Of a stretch of DNA of 28,629 bases, positions 14,009 through 22,014 are shown one piece after another (position 1 is the first letter of the stretch; each line of letters starts with the position of its first letter). The translations under genes and the position numbers were made by a program. This DNA is from a virus. The notes under the pieces were generated by a model. It did no database searches and had not been told where the DNA came from. It worked only from the letters and a program-made list of their open reading frames with translations. The stretch is taken from positions 1 through 28,629 of the IMG/VR virus record IMGVR_UViG_3300044655_001213; one strand, 5' to 3'.

Positions 14009-14484
14009 CAGAGGAACTCAAGTGTGAGCACCAAAACAAATCCCCATTCGCACCGAGCGTGATTTGGATCCGGATCAATCGCCCCGGGCTTCACTGAAAC
14101 ATTCAGAGCGTCTACCATTAACTGGCCAGCTCCGTTGACTGCTCCGTTGATGCCCGCCAGCAGACTGCCGGCCTGTGACCAAACCCATGTGTACTGATCA
14201 CTAATCGTTGCCTGATTTGCTTCCGGAACTGCCAGCTGAATGTCAATTTCGATTGGCAGCTTGCCCCGAAACGTGCTTTGCAACCAGTTCGTGTTGAATG
14301 GGTCAATGTCCAGCACGATCATCGGGCAAAGTGACTCCTCCTCCAGCTCCTCACATCCGCCCAGGTGAATTCGTTTGGCCGATTCTACTGAAGTCGACAC
14401 GCCGCAAATCGTCTGCCATGCGGTTAGGCCGCTCAGCATCGTTTTGACGTTTGTGACTGCTCCAGCAAAATCCAATGCGGCCAT
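14008..14484 (-). CDS. tail terminator or neck protein candidate
   Basis: A 158-aa protein between the head-closure candidate and the tail-completion gene. Strands and helices alternate: an N-terminal helix (GAVTNVKTMLSGLTAWQT), a beta region (CPMIVLDIDPF; KLPIEIDIQLAV), a helical middle (SDQYTWVWSQAGSLLAGIN) and a closing strand (GFVLVLTLEFL). This alpha/beta order is compatible with the gpU/tail-terminator fold, where a helix packs on a sheet and the last strand ends the protein, but no diagnostic motif exists. It shares the stop-start base with both neighbours (TAATG at its start). The function comes mainly from position. Confidence 0.5.
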   Translation of the reverse strand: MAALDFAGAVTNVKTMLSGLTAWQTICGVSTSVESAKRIHLGGCEELEEESLCPMIVLDIDPFNTNWLQSTFRGKLPIEIDIQLAVPEANQATISDQYTWVWSQAGSLLAGINGAVNGAGQLMVDALNVSVKPGAIDPDPNHARCEWGFVLVLTLEFL

Positions 14485-14846
14485 TAAAATGTACCTTTGC
14501 GGATGTACTTCCCGCCTTTCACTTCCGGCTGATAACGACCAAGTATTGCTGTCCTCATGCCAAGATCTGGATCCGTGATGTGGACAACTTCGTAACGAAT
14601 TTCGCCCACAACCACTGAATCCTTTTCTTCCAGCACTGACGCTTCAGCAAAGTCGAATGTTCTGACATGGGTGTATCCACGCCCGAACATGTCTTCCGTC
14701 GCCGCTCTGTCATCCCCGGGAATGCCGGTAATCAACAGAATGTTGCCAGGATCACCGCCGATGTATCGCTTGCATGACTCGGCAAACTCATCAGTCTGCA
14801 AAAATACCGTTGATACATCCGCGATGATTTGGCTACGCAATGTCAT
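14484..14846 (-). CDS. head closure/head-tail connector protein candidate
   Basis: A 120-aa protein beginning with a helix (SQIIADVSTVFLQTDEFAES) and then a beta barrel: DSVVVGEIRYEVVHITDPDL, then RTAILGRYQPEVKGG. The pattern 'D-V-V-g--Y-V--I--D--G----ILG' is what I know from the head-tail stopper proteins (lambda FII and HK97 gp7 types), which close the portal channel and bind the tail. The neighbours support this: capsid fusion upstream and tail-completion downstream. It starts in a TGATG junction. FII-like proteins are 110-120 aa, so length matches. Confidence 0.6.
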   Translation of the reverse strand: MTLRSQIIADVSTVFLQTDEFAESCKRYIGGDPGNILLITGIPGDDRAATEDMFGRGYTHVRTFDFAEASVLEEKDSVVVGEIRYEVVHITDPDLGMRTAILGRYQPEVKGGKYIRKGTF

Positions 14847-15529
14847 CAGGCACCATAAGCGAAGTTGAAGATCGGCCGAACTGTTGCGACAGTAATCGAT
14901 GGAACGCCAGTTCCTGATGCCTTGGCGACTGCGATGTAAGGCTGAACGTTCAGGCCAGCACCGAGTGCGGACATGTCAAACGTTGTGTCCTGTGCGACTC
15001 GCTCGCCTTCAATGAAGAAGCGAACGTCTGACAGACCCTTTTCAAAGTCTATCTTGAATGTCTTGTAAACGCCTGCCAAAGTCTGCCCAGTCGCCTTGTC
15101 GTCGTTGTCGACTGTTGCGTCATCCGTTTCAACGACGACCGCAGATGTCGATGCTGAGCCCTGAATGCGAAACCAAGCGTTGGTTGCAATGCTGTCCAGC
15201 GTCGCGTTATGTGCGGATGCAAGGCCCATCACAATTGTGGTCACAGAGTCAACACCAGCAACCAGTGCCACGAACTCAATGTACTTCAGCGTTCGAACGT
15301 CAAACGCCAGCACGTCGTTGTGATACAGGACAGCAAGTTGAGATTCGCTGGTGCTTGTCAAAGTCAGCTTGGCTGCCCCGCCGTCAGCAGTAACGCACAA
15401 AGCCGTTGGAGTCGTTCCGGTCAAAACCGCCGTCCAACCGTTCTGGCCTGGCGTTGTCGTAAACGCCTGAGCCCGTGTAAAATGTTCTCCGCCGACAACT
15501 GGCCATTCGACTGTTCCTCGATTGATCAT
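14846..15529 (-). CDS. virion protein after the capsid gene (decoration candidate)
   Basis: A 227-aa beta-rich protein with a small Ala/Gly/Thr bias, the first gene after the protease-capsid fusion. The segment TFKIDFEKGLSDVRFFIEGE (about 160-179), followed by FDMSALGAGLNVQPYIAVAK, reads like the strands of a jelly-roll lectin fold (LamG-like: 'v-id---g---fyvdG--v'). Proteins located here in other phages are capsid decoration or head-fibre proteins. The ATG at 15529 has AAAGGTG eight bases upstream, an independent ribosome-binding site, so it can be translated apart from the capsid gene; a hairpin-rich gap separates them. A decoration role is inferred from position and fold type. Confidence 0.5.
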   Translation of the reverse strand: MINRGTVEWPVVGGEHFTRAQAFTTTPGQNGWTAVLTGTTPTALCVTADGGAAKLTLTSTSESQLAVLYHNDVLAFDVRTLKYIEFVALVAGVDSVTTIVMGLASAHNATLDSIATNAWFRIQGSASTSAVVVETDDATVDNDDKATGQTLAGVYKTFKIDFEKGLSDVRFFIEGERVAQDTTFDMSALGAGLNVQPYIAVAKASGTGVPSITVATVRPIFNFAYGA

Positions 15530-15580
15530 CGCTATTCACCTTTCGAGATTGTTTGCCCCTCTCGGGGACTGAGCTATTCG

Positions 15581-15595
15581 CGGGAAACATTCCCG
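15581..15595 (-). other. short perfect hairpin in the gap after the capsid gene
   Basis: CGGGAA (15581-15586) and TTCCCG (15590-15595) form a perfect 6-bp stem with a 3-nt loop. A weaker CCCC/GGGG stem lies next to it (15556-15567). Both lie between the capsid-gene hairpin and the start of the next gene, so the transcript here carries up to three stem-loops in about 130 bases. Confidence 0.45.
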
Positions 15596-15613
15596 AACAG
15601 ATCTACGGCCTTA

Positions 15614-15637
15614 AGCCAGCCCTCGGAAGGGCTGGCT
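15614..15637 (-). terminator. strong hairpin right after the major capsid gene
   Basis: AGCCAGCCCT (15614-15623) and AGGGCTGGCT (15628-15637) are a perfect 10-bp stem closed by a 4-nt loop, 25 bases downstream of the capsid stop. The transcript after it reads UAAGGCC, with no U-run, so it is not a clear intrinsic terminator. Strong hairpins here may partly end transcription or shield the abundant capsid mRNA from 3' decay. Both are known phage strategies; which applies cannot be told. Confidence 0.5.
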
Positions 15638-15662
15638 CTTGGCAAACACGGAACGTGGTCGA

Positions 15663-17870
15663 TTATGCCTCGCCCTTATGTTTCTGGATTCCGCGATGGT
15701 CGAGAGCCTTGGCAGCCACTGACTGCAGCACGTAATAAGTGCTGGCCAAAGTGTGCTCGTCGCGAACTTCGCGAACCTGTGGCGTTTCCTGTCCTGCCAG
15801 GAATGTGACCTCGACTGTTTCAACTCGCGTTGGTTCTGCGAACAGATACCAAGCGACGGTTGAGGCAGCGTCCAGAAGCGGCTCAACGACCAACTTCAGC
15901 GACCGTGTTGGGTTGAATGTTCCGGCTCCGGTTGAACCCGGATCGTAAATGGAATTCACCAGCACTTCTGCCGTCGTTTCCAGTGATGCTGGGACAACGA
16001 GGTAAGCCGGAGTCAGGTTCAGGATGTCCGCTGACTCCGTGCCCTCTGGCGTGTTCTCGCCTCGCATCAGCCGCATCAGTGCTTTCAGCGTTCCGAGCGT
16101 TGTTGAACTTGGAGCCCCAGTTCCGGTTGTCAGATTCTTTCGGAATCGGAGCCCGGCTGGCGTCTCAAGAAACAGCGCCTGAGCGTCTCGCATGGTCGGG
16201 TTACTTGTGACCTGTGCCCAGGCGACAGTGTTGACAGTTCGGGCAGCAGCATCACCCAACTTCATTGGCGTTGATGTCAAAGCTGACATGTCATCATTGA
16301 CGATCAGCTTGTACCCAAAGTCGATGCCAATCGATCGGCACTCAACCGCGTAGGTTGCTTTGCCGTCCGCCATGCTCGCCATGTCTGGACGAACTGAATC
16401 ATTCCACACCGGCAGATTTGGAATCGCTCCCAACTGCATTCTGTGAATATTCTTGAAGTCGGTCGCTGACTGACCTTGCTTCATTGGTCCCCGCCATGTG
16501 GCAGGAACTTCCTGATAGCCGATCATCATCGACTTATTGACCGCATCGAGCGTCAGGTTGCTGAATGAGCCTGTTCCGTGATACGCCGCGCCGCCTGCAG
16601 CCGCACGAATACCAGCCTTTTCAGGGCCGAACATCGCACAGATTGCGATTTGGTCACGAGTCAAACCGAGCGTCTGAACGCCGCGTGAGCGGACATATTC
16701 CGTGGCCATGTCGAACAGTGTCGCATGACGGAAGGTGTCGGCCGCTTTGCTTCGCTGTGCCGCTGGGTAATACTTTTCGAGCTTGGCTTCGTCACCATTC
16801 AAAGCGGATCGGCAAGCGGTCAGCGTCAATGCTGAGCGAAGATCGACCTCAAGTCGCTCCGTACCGCTGGAAACGTGGCGAACAGTCACGCCGTAGCCGA
16901 TGTTTTCTGTCTGCTTGGCCTTTGCGTCTTTGATGTGTTTTCGCACGGCCGCAATGTCTTCCAGTCCTCGGCAAGCGTCGACTTCGCCGGGCATGTCGGA
17001 CAGTTCGCACAGCTCGCGGACATCAACTTCAAAGGCCTTGCGAGTTGCAGCCTGATCGGCGATCGCTTGACGGGTTGCATCAGCGACCAACTTGGCAAGA
17101 TCTGCAGCAGTTGGCAGCGTCTGAGTCTGCTGGCTGCGTTCTTCTTTCTTTTCCTCTTTCTTGACTTCGCCAAGCTTAGCGGCGTTATCGATCAACCATC
17201 GCTGAGCCTGTTCGTCGGTGAGATCTGCTGACATGCCTTTTGACAGCAGCAAAGCGCGGAGTTCTGCGTTCATTGTGAAATCTTCCTGTTCTTCTGAGGA
17301 CTTGAAACGGACCTTTGCGGGGTCCAGCCCACGCAACTTTGCCTGATCATCTGCCCCGATCGGAGTCAACGAGACTTCGCGGAGCCGCCACTTCGTTACG
17401 ACATTTAACGGGCCTTCGTAGGTCCGATTTCCGATTGTCTTCTTCGCCCCGGCTTCGATGTACTGGCGTTTCAAAACGTCATAGCCGACTGAAACATCGG
17501 TGATGTGCCCGTCCCGAACGCCGCCAAGTGCGTCGTCAGATTCTCTGCTTTTGCGAAACACCAGCGTCGCCGTGATCTCGTTCCCGTTAACCTTGATTTC
17601 TCGCGCGGAGCCGAGTTGATCTTTGACCGATCGGCGTTGATGTGAATCAAGAAACGGAACCTGCCGATTTGATGGAAACTCTGCCCCGGATGGCAACAGA
17701 ACTTCAGGAACCATCGCCTGGCGACCCCAGTCCGGCATGTCCACCGGCTGCTCGGTGCTGATGACCGCCTCAACGCTTCGGCCTTCTTCGTTGAACGTTG
17801 CGGCTCGTACGATTAAAGATCGATAGTTTGTGTCGGCCGTAGCCTGATCTCTCTGGCTGCGTTTACGCAT
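15663..17870 (-). CDS. prohead protease-major capsid protein fusion
   Basis: A 735-aa polyprotein. Residues about 20-185 are a prohead protease of the S78/U35 type, with catalytic His in PFLDSHQRR and catalytic Ser in HITDVSVGYDV, and the trailing TKWRLREVSLTPIGAD strand of that family. Residues about 200-330 are a charged, Lys/Glu/Gln-rich helical segment like a scaffold (delta) domain (KKEEKKEERSQQTQT). The rest is an HK97-type capsid region, ending LAGQETPQVREVRDEHTLAS. Known: such protease-capsid fusions occur in other phages and are cut during maturation. The ATG at 17870, with GGAGGAAG before it and an 8-base overlap with the portal stop, is preferred over 17906. A good internal start with AGGAAG is at 17273 (residue 200), see findings. 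Confidence 0.85.
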   Translation of the reverse strand: MRKRSQRDQATADTNYRSLIVRAATFNEEGRSVEAVISTEQPVDMPDWGRQAMVPEVLLPSGAEFPSNRQVPFLDSHQRRSVKDQLGSAREIKVNGNEITATLVFRKSRESDDALGGVRDGHITDVSVGYDVLKRQYIEAGAKKTIGNRTYEGPLNVVTKWRLREVSLTPIGADDQAKLRGLDPAKVRFKSSEEQEDFTMNAELRALLLSKGMSADLTDEQAQRWLIDNAAKLGEVKKEEKKEERSQQTQTLPTAADLAKLVADATRQAIADQAATRKAFEVDVRELCELSDMPGEVDACRGLEDIAAVRKHIKDAKAKQTENIGYGVTVRHVSSGTERLEVDLRSALTLTACRSALNGDEAKLEKYYPAAQRSKAADTFRHATLFDMATEYVRSRGVQTLGLTRDQIAICAMFGPEKAGIRAAAGGAAYHGTGSFSNLTLDAVNKSMMIGYQEVPATWRGPMKQGQSATDFKNIHRMQLGAIPNLPVWNDSVRPDMASMADGKATYAVECRSIGIDFGYKLIVNDDMSALTSTPMKLGDAAARTVNTVAWAQVTSNPTMRDAQALFLETPAGLRFRKNLTTGTGAPSSTTLGTLKALMRLMRGENTPEGTESADILNLTPAYLVVPASLETTAEVLVNSIYDPGSTGAGTFNPTRSLKLVVEPLLDAASTVAWYLFAEPTRVETVEVTFLAGQETPQVREVRDEHTLASTYYVLQSVAAKALDHRGIQKHKGEA

Positions 17871-19551
17871 CGAGAACTTCCTCCGGTAAATCGTCTTCAA
17901 CCGCATCTTCTGGCGATTGCTCTTCGCTCGAAGCCGCCATTTGCTGAACGGCCATTTGATCCTGAGCGTCGATGCCCATGATGTTATTGATGACTTCTGT
18001 CGGGATGCCCTTGGCCTCCGCTACTTCGTAAAGCTCGGCGACATCATTCAGGACATCTCGCCAGTTCACATTGATTTTGGCGCATTCCATTTGAAGCGAA
18101 GAAAGCCCAGCGTGAATTCGTTCGCTGGCTGCTCTGACGTCATCCTTCGGATTGATGGAAAGAGCGACGGGGCCTTGCCAGTTTGCCGATGAAAACATTT
18201 CCGGATTAGACTGGAACTCTTCAGCCGACACGATGCCATCGAAGTAGCCTTCAAAGACTGCGGTGCGAAGAATTGTTTCCCAAATTGGCTGGCAATAATG
18301 CGACGCGAACCACTCCTGCACAATCTGAATCTCAGGCCAGCAATCGTTGTCTGCCGATCGCTCAGAACTGAATGAACTGTTGCGGTAGTCGCCGGTGACA
18401 GTGCTGGCTTTCGTGCCTGGCAAAGCTGCCGCCGTGCCTCGCTGAAGATGCTGCACGAACGCTTCCGGGTTCATGTTTGGCTGATTAGGCGAAAGCAACT
18501 CGAACGATCCGTCTTTGCCTTTGTTGATCACCATCCCTGGCTGAATCTTGTTGATCGTGTTGCCGTCGCTGTCAGTTAGATCAGAACCGTCAGCGGAGTT
18601 TGAGTTGTATTCAGTTCCCTGATTAAGCCCGAGCTTAGTCGCTCCGGTCGGCTTGCTGTAGGCTGCAACCATGCACGAAGCCATCGCCGAAGCGGTGAGC
18701 ACGTTGTATTCCAGATCTTCCGTGCGTCGTGCGCGAAGAATTGCAGACGCGAACCACGGTACTCCGCGAACTTCGTCGATGTCTTCTTCAAGATATAGAT
18801 GCCCAATCTTGTCGATTGGTACTCGTGTTGCGGTCGCTGGAGCTGCGGCTGCGTCAGAGACGAGGTTATTCTTCACCCAGTACGCAACCCGCTCCTCGTT
18901 TGCGTTAAATTCGATTCCGCGAAACAGGCGATGTCCTTCCGGCAGTGTGGTTCGCAGGATTTCCGATTCGCTGGCAAGTCGGCACGTATCAACCAACTGG
19001 AGGACCACCGCAATCGGCAGGTTCCGGCGTAATTGTTCTGCCTGACTGATCGGCTTTATTCGATAAAGCGTATCACCTGACAAAATCGTCGACCGGAATG
19101 CCAATCTTTGCTGGCAGCCCATCGTTAAACCGCCTTTTCCGGGCAGCCCACGGGCATCAAATCCGCTCTGCAACTGCTCCCACAACTGCATTGCACGCTC
19201 ACGAAACGGCACATTTGGAGTACCATCGGCGAACATTGCCAGCGATTCAGGGTGCATTCCCTTACCGATCACCTTGGCTTCCAAGGATCGGACAATTTTT
19301 CGGCAGCTTGGATTGTCTCGGTACAGATCCCACGACTGAGCGCGGAGAAATTCGATTCGGCTTCCAGCGACTTCGTTTTCTTTTTGAACGACTCCGCGAA
19401 GTGCGTTCAGTCGATTCAGATTTGCGGCTGCGTATGGGCCTTTTGCAGTGCCCAACAGTTTGTTGACCTGCTGAATTGTGGCCCGTGCTTCCATGCGGCG
19501 AAGCTGAGCGACTGGCGAAAAAATGCCGACAATTGAATCGATGATGCTCAT
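17863..19551 (-). CDS. portal protein, lambda gpB type
   Basis: A 562-aa portal subunit. Typical features: RRMEARATIQQVNKL near the N-terminus; LRAQSWDLYRDNPSCRKIVR, resembling the 'R-LvRnNp-a--av' entry segment of the lambda family; FRSTILSGDTLYRI ('G--f-r') at about 165-178; HLYLEEDIDEVRGVPWFASA (contains 'RGvs-l-pvi'); and ALPGTKASTVTGDYRNSSFS (about 390-409), then RSADNDCWPEIQIVQEWFASHYCQPI. It forms a dodecameric ring at the capsid vertex and is the docking site for terminase. The ATG at 19551 overlaps the gpW stop as ATGA, so I prefer it to the longer frame from 19584. The C-terminus is acidic (SPEDAVEDDLPEEVLDA). Next gene overlaps by 8 bases. Confidence 0.9.
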   Translation of the reverse strand: MSIIDSIVGIFSPVAQLRRMEARATIQQVNKLLGTAKGPYAAANLNRLNALRGVVQKENEVAGSRIEFLRAQSWDLYRDNPSCRKIVRSLEAKVIGKGMHPESLAMFADGTPNVPFRERAMQLWEQLQSGFDARGLPGKGGLTMGCQQRLAFRSTILSGDTLYRIKPISQAEQLRRNLPIAVVLQLVDTCRLASESEILRTTLPEGHRLFRGIEFNANEERVAYWVKNNLVSDAAAAPATATRVPIDKIGHLYLEEDIDEVRGVPWFASAILRARRTEDLEYNVLTASAMASCMVAAYSKPTGATKLGLNQGTEYNSNSADGSDLTDSDGNTINKIQPGMVINKGKDGSFELLSPNQPNMNPEAFVQHLQRGTAAALPGTKASTVTGDYRNSSFSSERSADNDCWPEIQIVQEWFASHYCQPIWETILRTAVFEGYFDGIVSAEEFQSNPEMFSSANWQGPVALSINPKDDVRAASERIHAGLSSLQMECAKINVNWRDVLNDVAELYEVAEAKGIPTEVINNIMGIDAQDQMAVQQMAASSEEQSPEDAVEDDLPEEVLDA

Positions 19552-19760
19552 AGGCTCGCATCTCCCATTGAAAGGAGTGAGCACATTGAGCCGGTTGAGC
19601 CCATCGCGACTTCGTCCATTAACTCTTTTCGAGTCTGTCGAAGCTGAGCCAGATCCGCCATTCGTTGCCGACGACCGCCCGGACCCTGATATTCTTGCGA
19701 TGTCAGAGCCTTCAAGATTGCGGCGTTAGTCGCGTCGAGAAGATCGGAGGCAGTTGTCAT
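19548..19760 (-). CDS. gpW-like head-tail joining protein
   Basis: A 70-aa protein that fits the lambda gpW family in size (68 aa), place (between terminase and portal) and sequence plan: an N-terminal helix SDLLDATNAAILKALTS, a beta hairpin around QEYQGPGGRRQRM, and a second helix ADLAQLRQTRKELMDEVAM. gpW forms a ring below the portal and is needed for tail attachment. No Shine-Dalgarno sequence is visible. A perfect CTCGCA/TGCGAG hairpin sits directly before the ATG (19763-19777), and the 63-base gap before the gene is unusual for this operon. Confidence 0.8.
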   Translation of the reverse strand: MTTASDLLDATNAAILKALTSQEYQGPGGRRQRMADLAQLRQTRKELMDEVAMGSTGSMCSLLSMGDASL

Positions 19761-19762
19761 GC

Positions 19763-19777
19763 TCGCAGTTTGCGAGA
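19763..19777 (-). promoter_or_regulatory. hairpin abutting the gpW start codon
   Basis: CTCGCA (19763-19768) and TGCGAG (19772-19777) form a perfect 6-bp stem with a 3-nt loop, ending two bases before the gpW ATG on the transcript. With no clear Shine-Dalgarno sequence in the gap, it could limit or position ribosome entry. A second perfect stem, TTGCTA/TAGCAA, lies at 19804-19818. Confidence 0.45.
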
Positions 19778-19803
19778 CTCAATGACAAATGTCCTTACCA
19801 GTG

Positions 19804-19818
19804 TTGCTAGGGTAGCAA
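19804..19818 (-). repeat. perfect inverted repeat in the gap before gpW
   Basis: TTGCTA (19804-19809) and TAGCAA (19813-19818) form a 6-bp stem with a 3-nt loop, six bases after the stop of the zinc-ribbon gene. On the minus-strand transcript it is preceded by U-rich sequence and not followed by it, so it does not look like an intrinsic terminator. Confidence 0.4.
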
Positions 19819-19823
19819 AAGAA

Positions 19824-20108
19824 TTATCGCTCACCGTCCAGTTTGACAATCCGATGCTCGACCCTGATCACTTCTAGTTTCACTTCGACCGTCCATGTGT
19901 GACCGCACGGGCCGCAATCGCCCTTCGTGCATTTGTCGCACTTGTAATACCGCGTCCGGCCATGTGTTGAATACGCCGTGCCGTAACCGCCGTTGCCACT
20001 CCAGCAAATGGGGCAATGGCGATACTCTTCAATGGTTCGCAGTTGCGGCTTTTCGACTGGAGTTTCCGTAATCTTTTGAACTGGCTTTTCTGGTCTCTGC
20101 TTACTCAT
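19824..20108 (-). CDS. small zinc-ribbon protein downstream of the large terminase
   Basis: A 94-aa protein whose ATG at 20108 lies eight bases inside the end of the terminase gene; longer in-frame starts would only shadow that gene. The first 28 residues are basic, Pro- and Thr-rich (RPEKPVQKITETPVEKP), then the cysteine set HCPICWSGNGG ... YYKCDKCTKGDCGPCGHTW gives CPIC, CDKC and CGPC pairs, enough for a treble-clef or zinc-ribbon fold like the Ogr/Com or 'transcription factor zinc-binding' type. The C-terminal strand (TVEVKLEVIRVEHRIVKL) is beta. It may be a late-gene regulator or a virion assembly factor; the operon context (between terminase and gpW) does not decide. Confidence 0.65.
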   Translation of the reverse strand: MSKQRPEKPVQKITETPVEKPQLRTIEEYRHCPICWSGNGGYGTAYSTHGRTRYYKCDKCTKGDCGPCGHTWTVEVKLEVIRVEHRIVKLDGER

Positions 20109-22014
20109 TCCAGTTCCTTCCATCCGGCCGCTGCGTTCCTTGGTTGACGACTGTTTTTGATTGCGTCCAGACATTGCTACGGGGTGGAAATCCTCCATTT
20201 TGGTCGATGTAGGCATGGGCGAGCGCAAGCCCGTACCGGACGGCGTCTCTGAAGTCGTTCGCAATGTTTTCATCCTTTTTTTGCCAGTGAAGTTTCGCGT
20301 TGCCTCGATTGTCAATCTTGTCACCAATGGTCCCGTTGCAAAGCTGTGAAAGAAACTCAATGTCCTGTTCCGCTCCAAGACAAAGGGAAAGTGCTTCATT
20401 GTCTTCAGGAAGTCGTTCATCAAGCCGGGCCTGAAGATCCGTTTCCCAGAAATCTGTGTTGACCGTCAACAGTTGCTGGCCTGCATAATCGCCTGACTCG
20501 ACTTCGGCGAGTCGATACGGCAAACCACCGATGTCAGTCGATGAACCCTTTATTGCCAGCATTCCCGAGTGCGTGTTGCAAAAGTCATAGGTCTTTTTTG
20601 TGTCCCAGCCAGAATCAGCCGCTGCTGCGTGTGGCATCATTGGATTGCCACCATCCAAGTGCTGGTAAGGGTTGCGAATATGGGTGCCCCAAACGTCTTC
20701 AAGCGTTTGAGAAAAACCACAATCGACAAGATGAGCCGAACGATTTAGCCCGTGAGCCAGCACCACCCACACACGATAACCACCATCGGCGGCTTGCTGG
20801 TCTATCGTGACAGTGACCAGCCGAGCCCACTCTGGCAAGATCCGGCGAGGAATCTTTGTTGCCAGCCGCTCGCCAACCTTTTCCGGCGTGCTTTTCGACT
20901 TCTTAGCCTCCCAAGTTTCGCCCTTGTCTTCGTTAATCCACTGCTGAAGGTCTTTCGGCTTTTTGCACTTTCCAAGAAAGTCGTCAACGATGTCACCCCA
21001 TCCGTGAAACAGTGCATAGAAAACACTGATCTGACATCCGTAATCTGAGCCCCAGTTGACCGGCTTACTTCGCAGCCAACTGTGATCGTCCGCAGCCATC
21101 TGCCGAGCTTCAATAGCCTTTTCGTGATCGACTTCGCACCCCTGCGGAACCCAGACGCCTCGATTCATCATCCACGGCCTGTGAATGTCGTCAATTCGGC
21201 CCTCACAATGCAAACACACATAATGTGCCGTCCGTCGTGCGAGCCCTCTATCGGTCTGTCCGTTCGGTAACTTCTCGTAGTGAATCATTCCCGGCTTGGT
21301 TCCGTCGCCGAATTCGATCGGCTGAAACTTGAAGCAGTGCGGGCAGGGAACCTGATAACGGTGATTTGTTGACTGCAGCCGGCCGGTTTCAATCGCACTT
21401 CGGCCCTTGATGCTTGGCGTTGACTCAAGAATGAACTTCCTGTCTGGAAATTCCGCTCCGCGCTTGCGAAAACGCTGGATCGGATCACCTTCCGTTGACG
21501 TATTCTCCACAAACCATTTATCAATTTCGTTTCCGACGCCAACCCGAATCGACTTGTCAGCCAGCCGCGATTTGCCTCGAGGCCACGCACCATGACACAC
21601 CGAACGCTTCAGCCTGATCTGAGTTTTGCTCTGGCGAATCGCTTTCGGGGCCTGATCTCGCAAGCGCGGGCAATGCTCAATCATCTTCCAGAAACGACCG
21701 AACACGCCTTTGCAGTTGGTTTCATCTGGCGTGGCAAACATTGTTTCCTCTGGCCGTTGATCCATCGACCTTTGAAGCATTGCCAGAGTGAAATTCGTCT
21801 TAAACATTCGGGCCGCCCACTGTAGCCAGATCGTGCGGAACTGAATCGAGTCATAGGCCCAGCACGGTCCCTGCGGAGCTGTTACCCACGGTGACTGTTG
21901 CTCTGAAAATGCTTCGCCAGTGTGGCTGTAGAAATACATGCGGATCCAGTCGGCTGCGGATTCATTTATCCGCGGCCTTACCGAATCTGCCATGATGTCT
22001 AAAAGCCAGCTCAT
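20101..22014 (-). CDS. terminase large subunit, GpA family
   Basis: A 637-aa packaging motor and nuclease, close in length to lambda gpA (641 aa). Seen: a deviant Walker A motif AARMFKTN with K72, Walker B region VGVGNEIDKW (about 158-167), motif C LESTPS (196-201), zinc-type pairs CPHC (224-227) and CLHC (about 268-271), and a nuclease domain with VTIDQQAADGGYRVWVVL, AADSGWDTKKTYDF and FRDAVRYGLALAHA supplying acidic residues of an RNase H-like fold. Known: gpA with Nu1 cuts concatemers at cos to make cohesive ends, so a cos site is expected near the small-terminase gene. The start overlaps the small-terminase stop in ATGA. Confidence 0.92.
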   Translation of the reverse strand: MSWLLDIMADSVRPRINESAADWIRMYFYSHTGEAFSEQQSPWVTAPQGPCWAYDSIQFRTIWLQWAARMFKTNFTLAMLQRSMDQRPEETMFATPDETNCKGVFGRFWKMIEHCPRLRDQAPKAIRQSKTQIRLKRSVCHGAWPRGKSRLADKSIRVGVGNEIDKWFVENTSTEGDPIQRFRKRGAEFPDRKFILESTPSIKGRSAIETGRLQSTNHRYQVPCPHCFKFQPIEFGDGTKPGMIHYEKLPNGQTDRGLARRTAHYVCLHCEGRIDDIHRPWMMNRGVWVPQGCEVDHEKAIEARQMAADDHSWLRSKPVNWGSDYGCQISVFYALFHGWGDIVDDFLGKCKKPKDLQQWINEDKGETWEAKKSKSTPEKVGERLATKIPRRILPEWARLVTVTIDQQAADGGYRVWVVLAHGLNRSAHLVDCGFSQTLEDVWGTHIRNPYQHLDGGNPMMPHAAAADSGWDTKKTYDFCNTHSGMLAIKGSSTDIGGLPYRLAEVESGDYAGQQLLTVNTDFWETDLQARLDERLPEDNEALSLCLGAEQDIEFLSQLCNGTIGDKIDNRGNAKLHWQKKDENIANDFRDAVRYGLALAHAYIDQNGGFPPRSNVWTQSKTVVNQGTQRPDGRNWNE

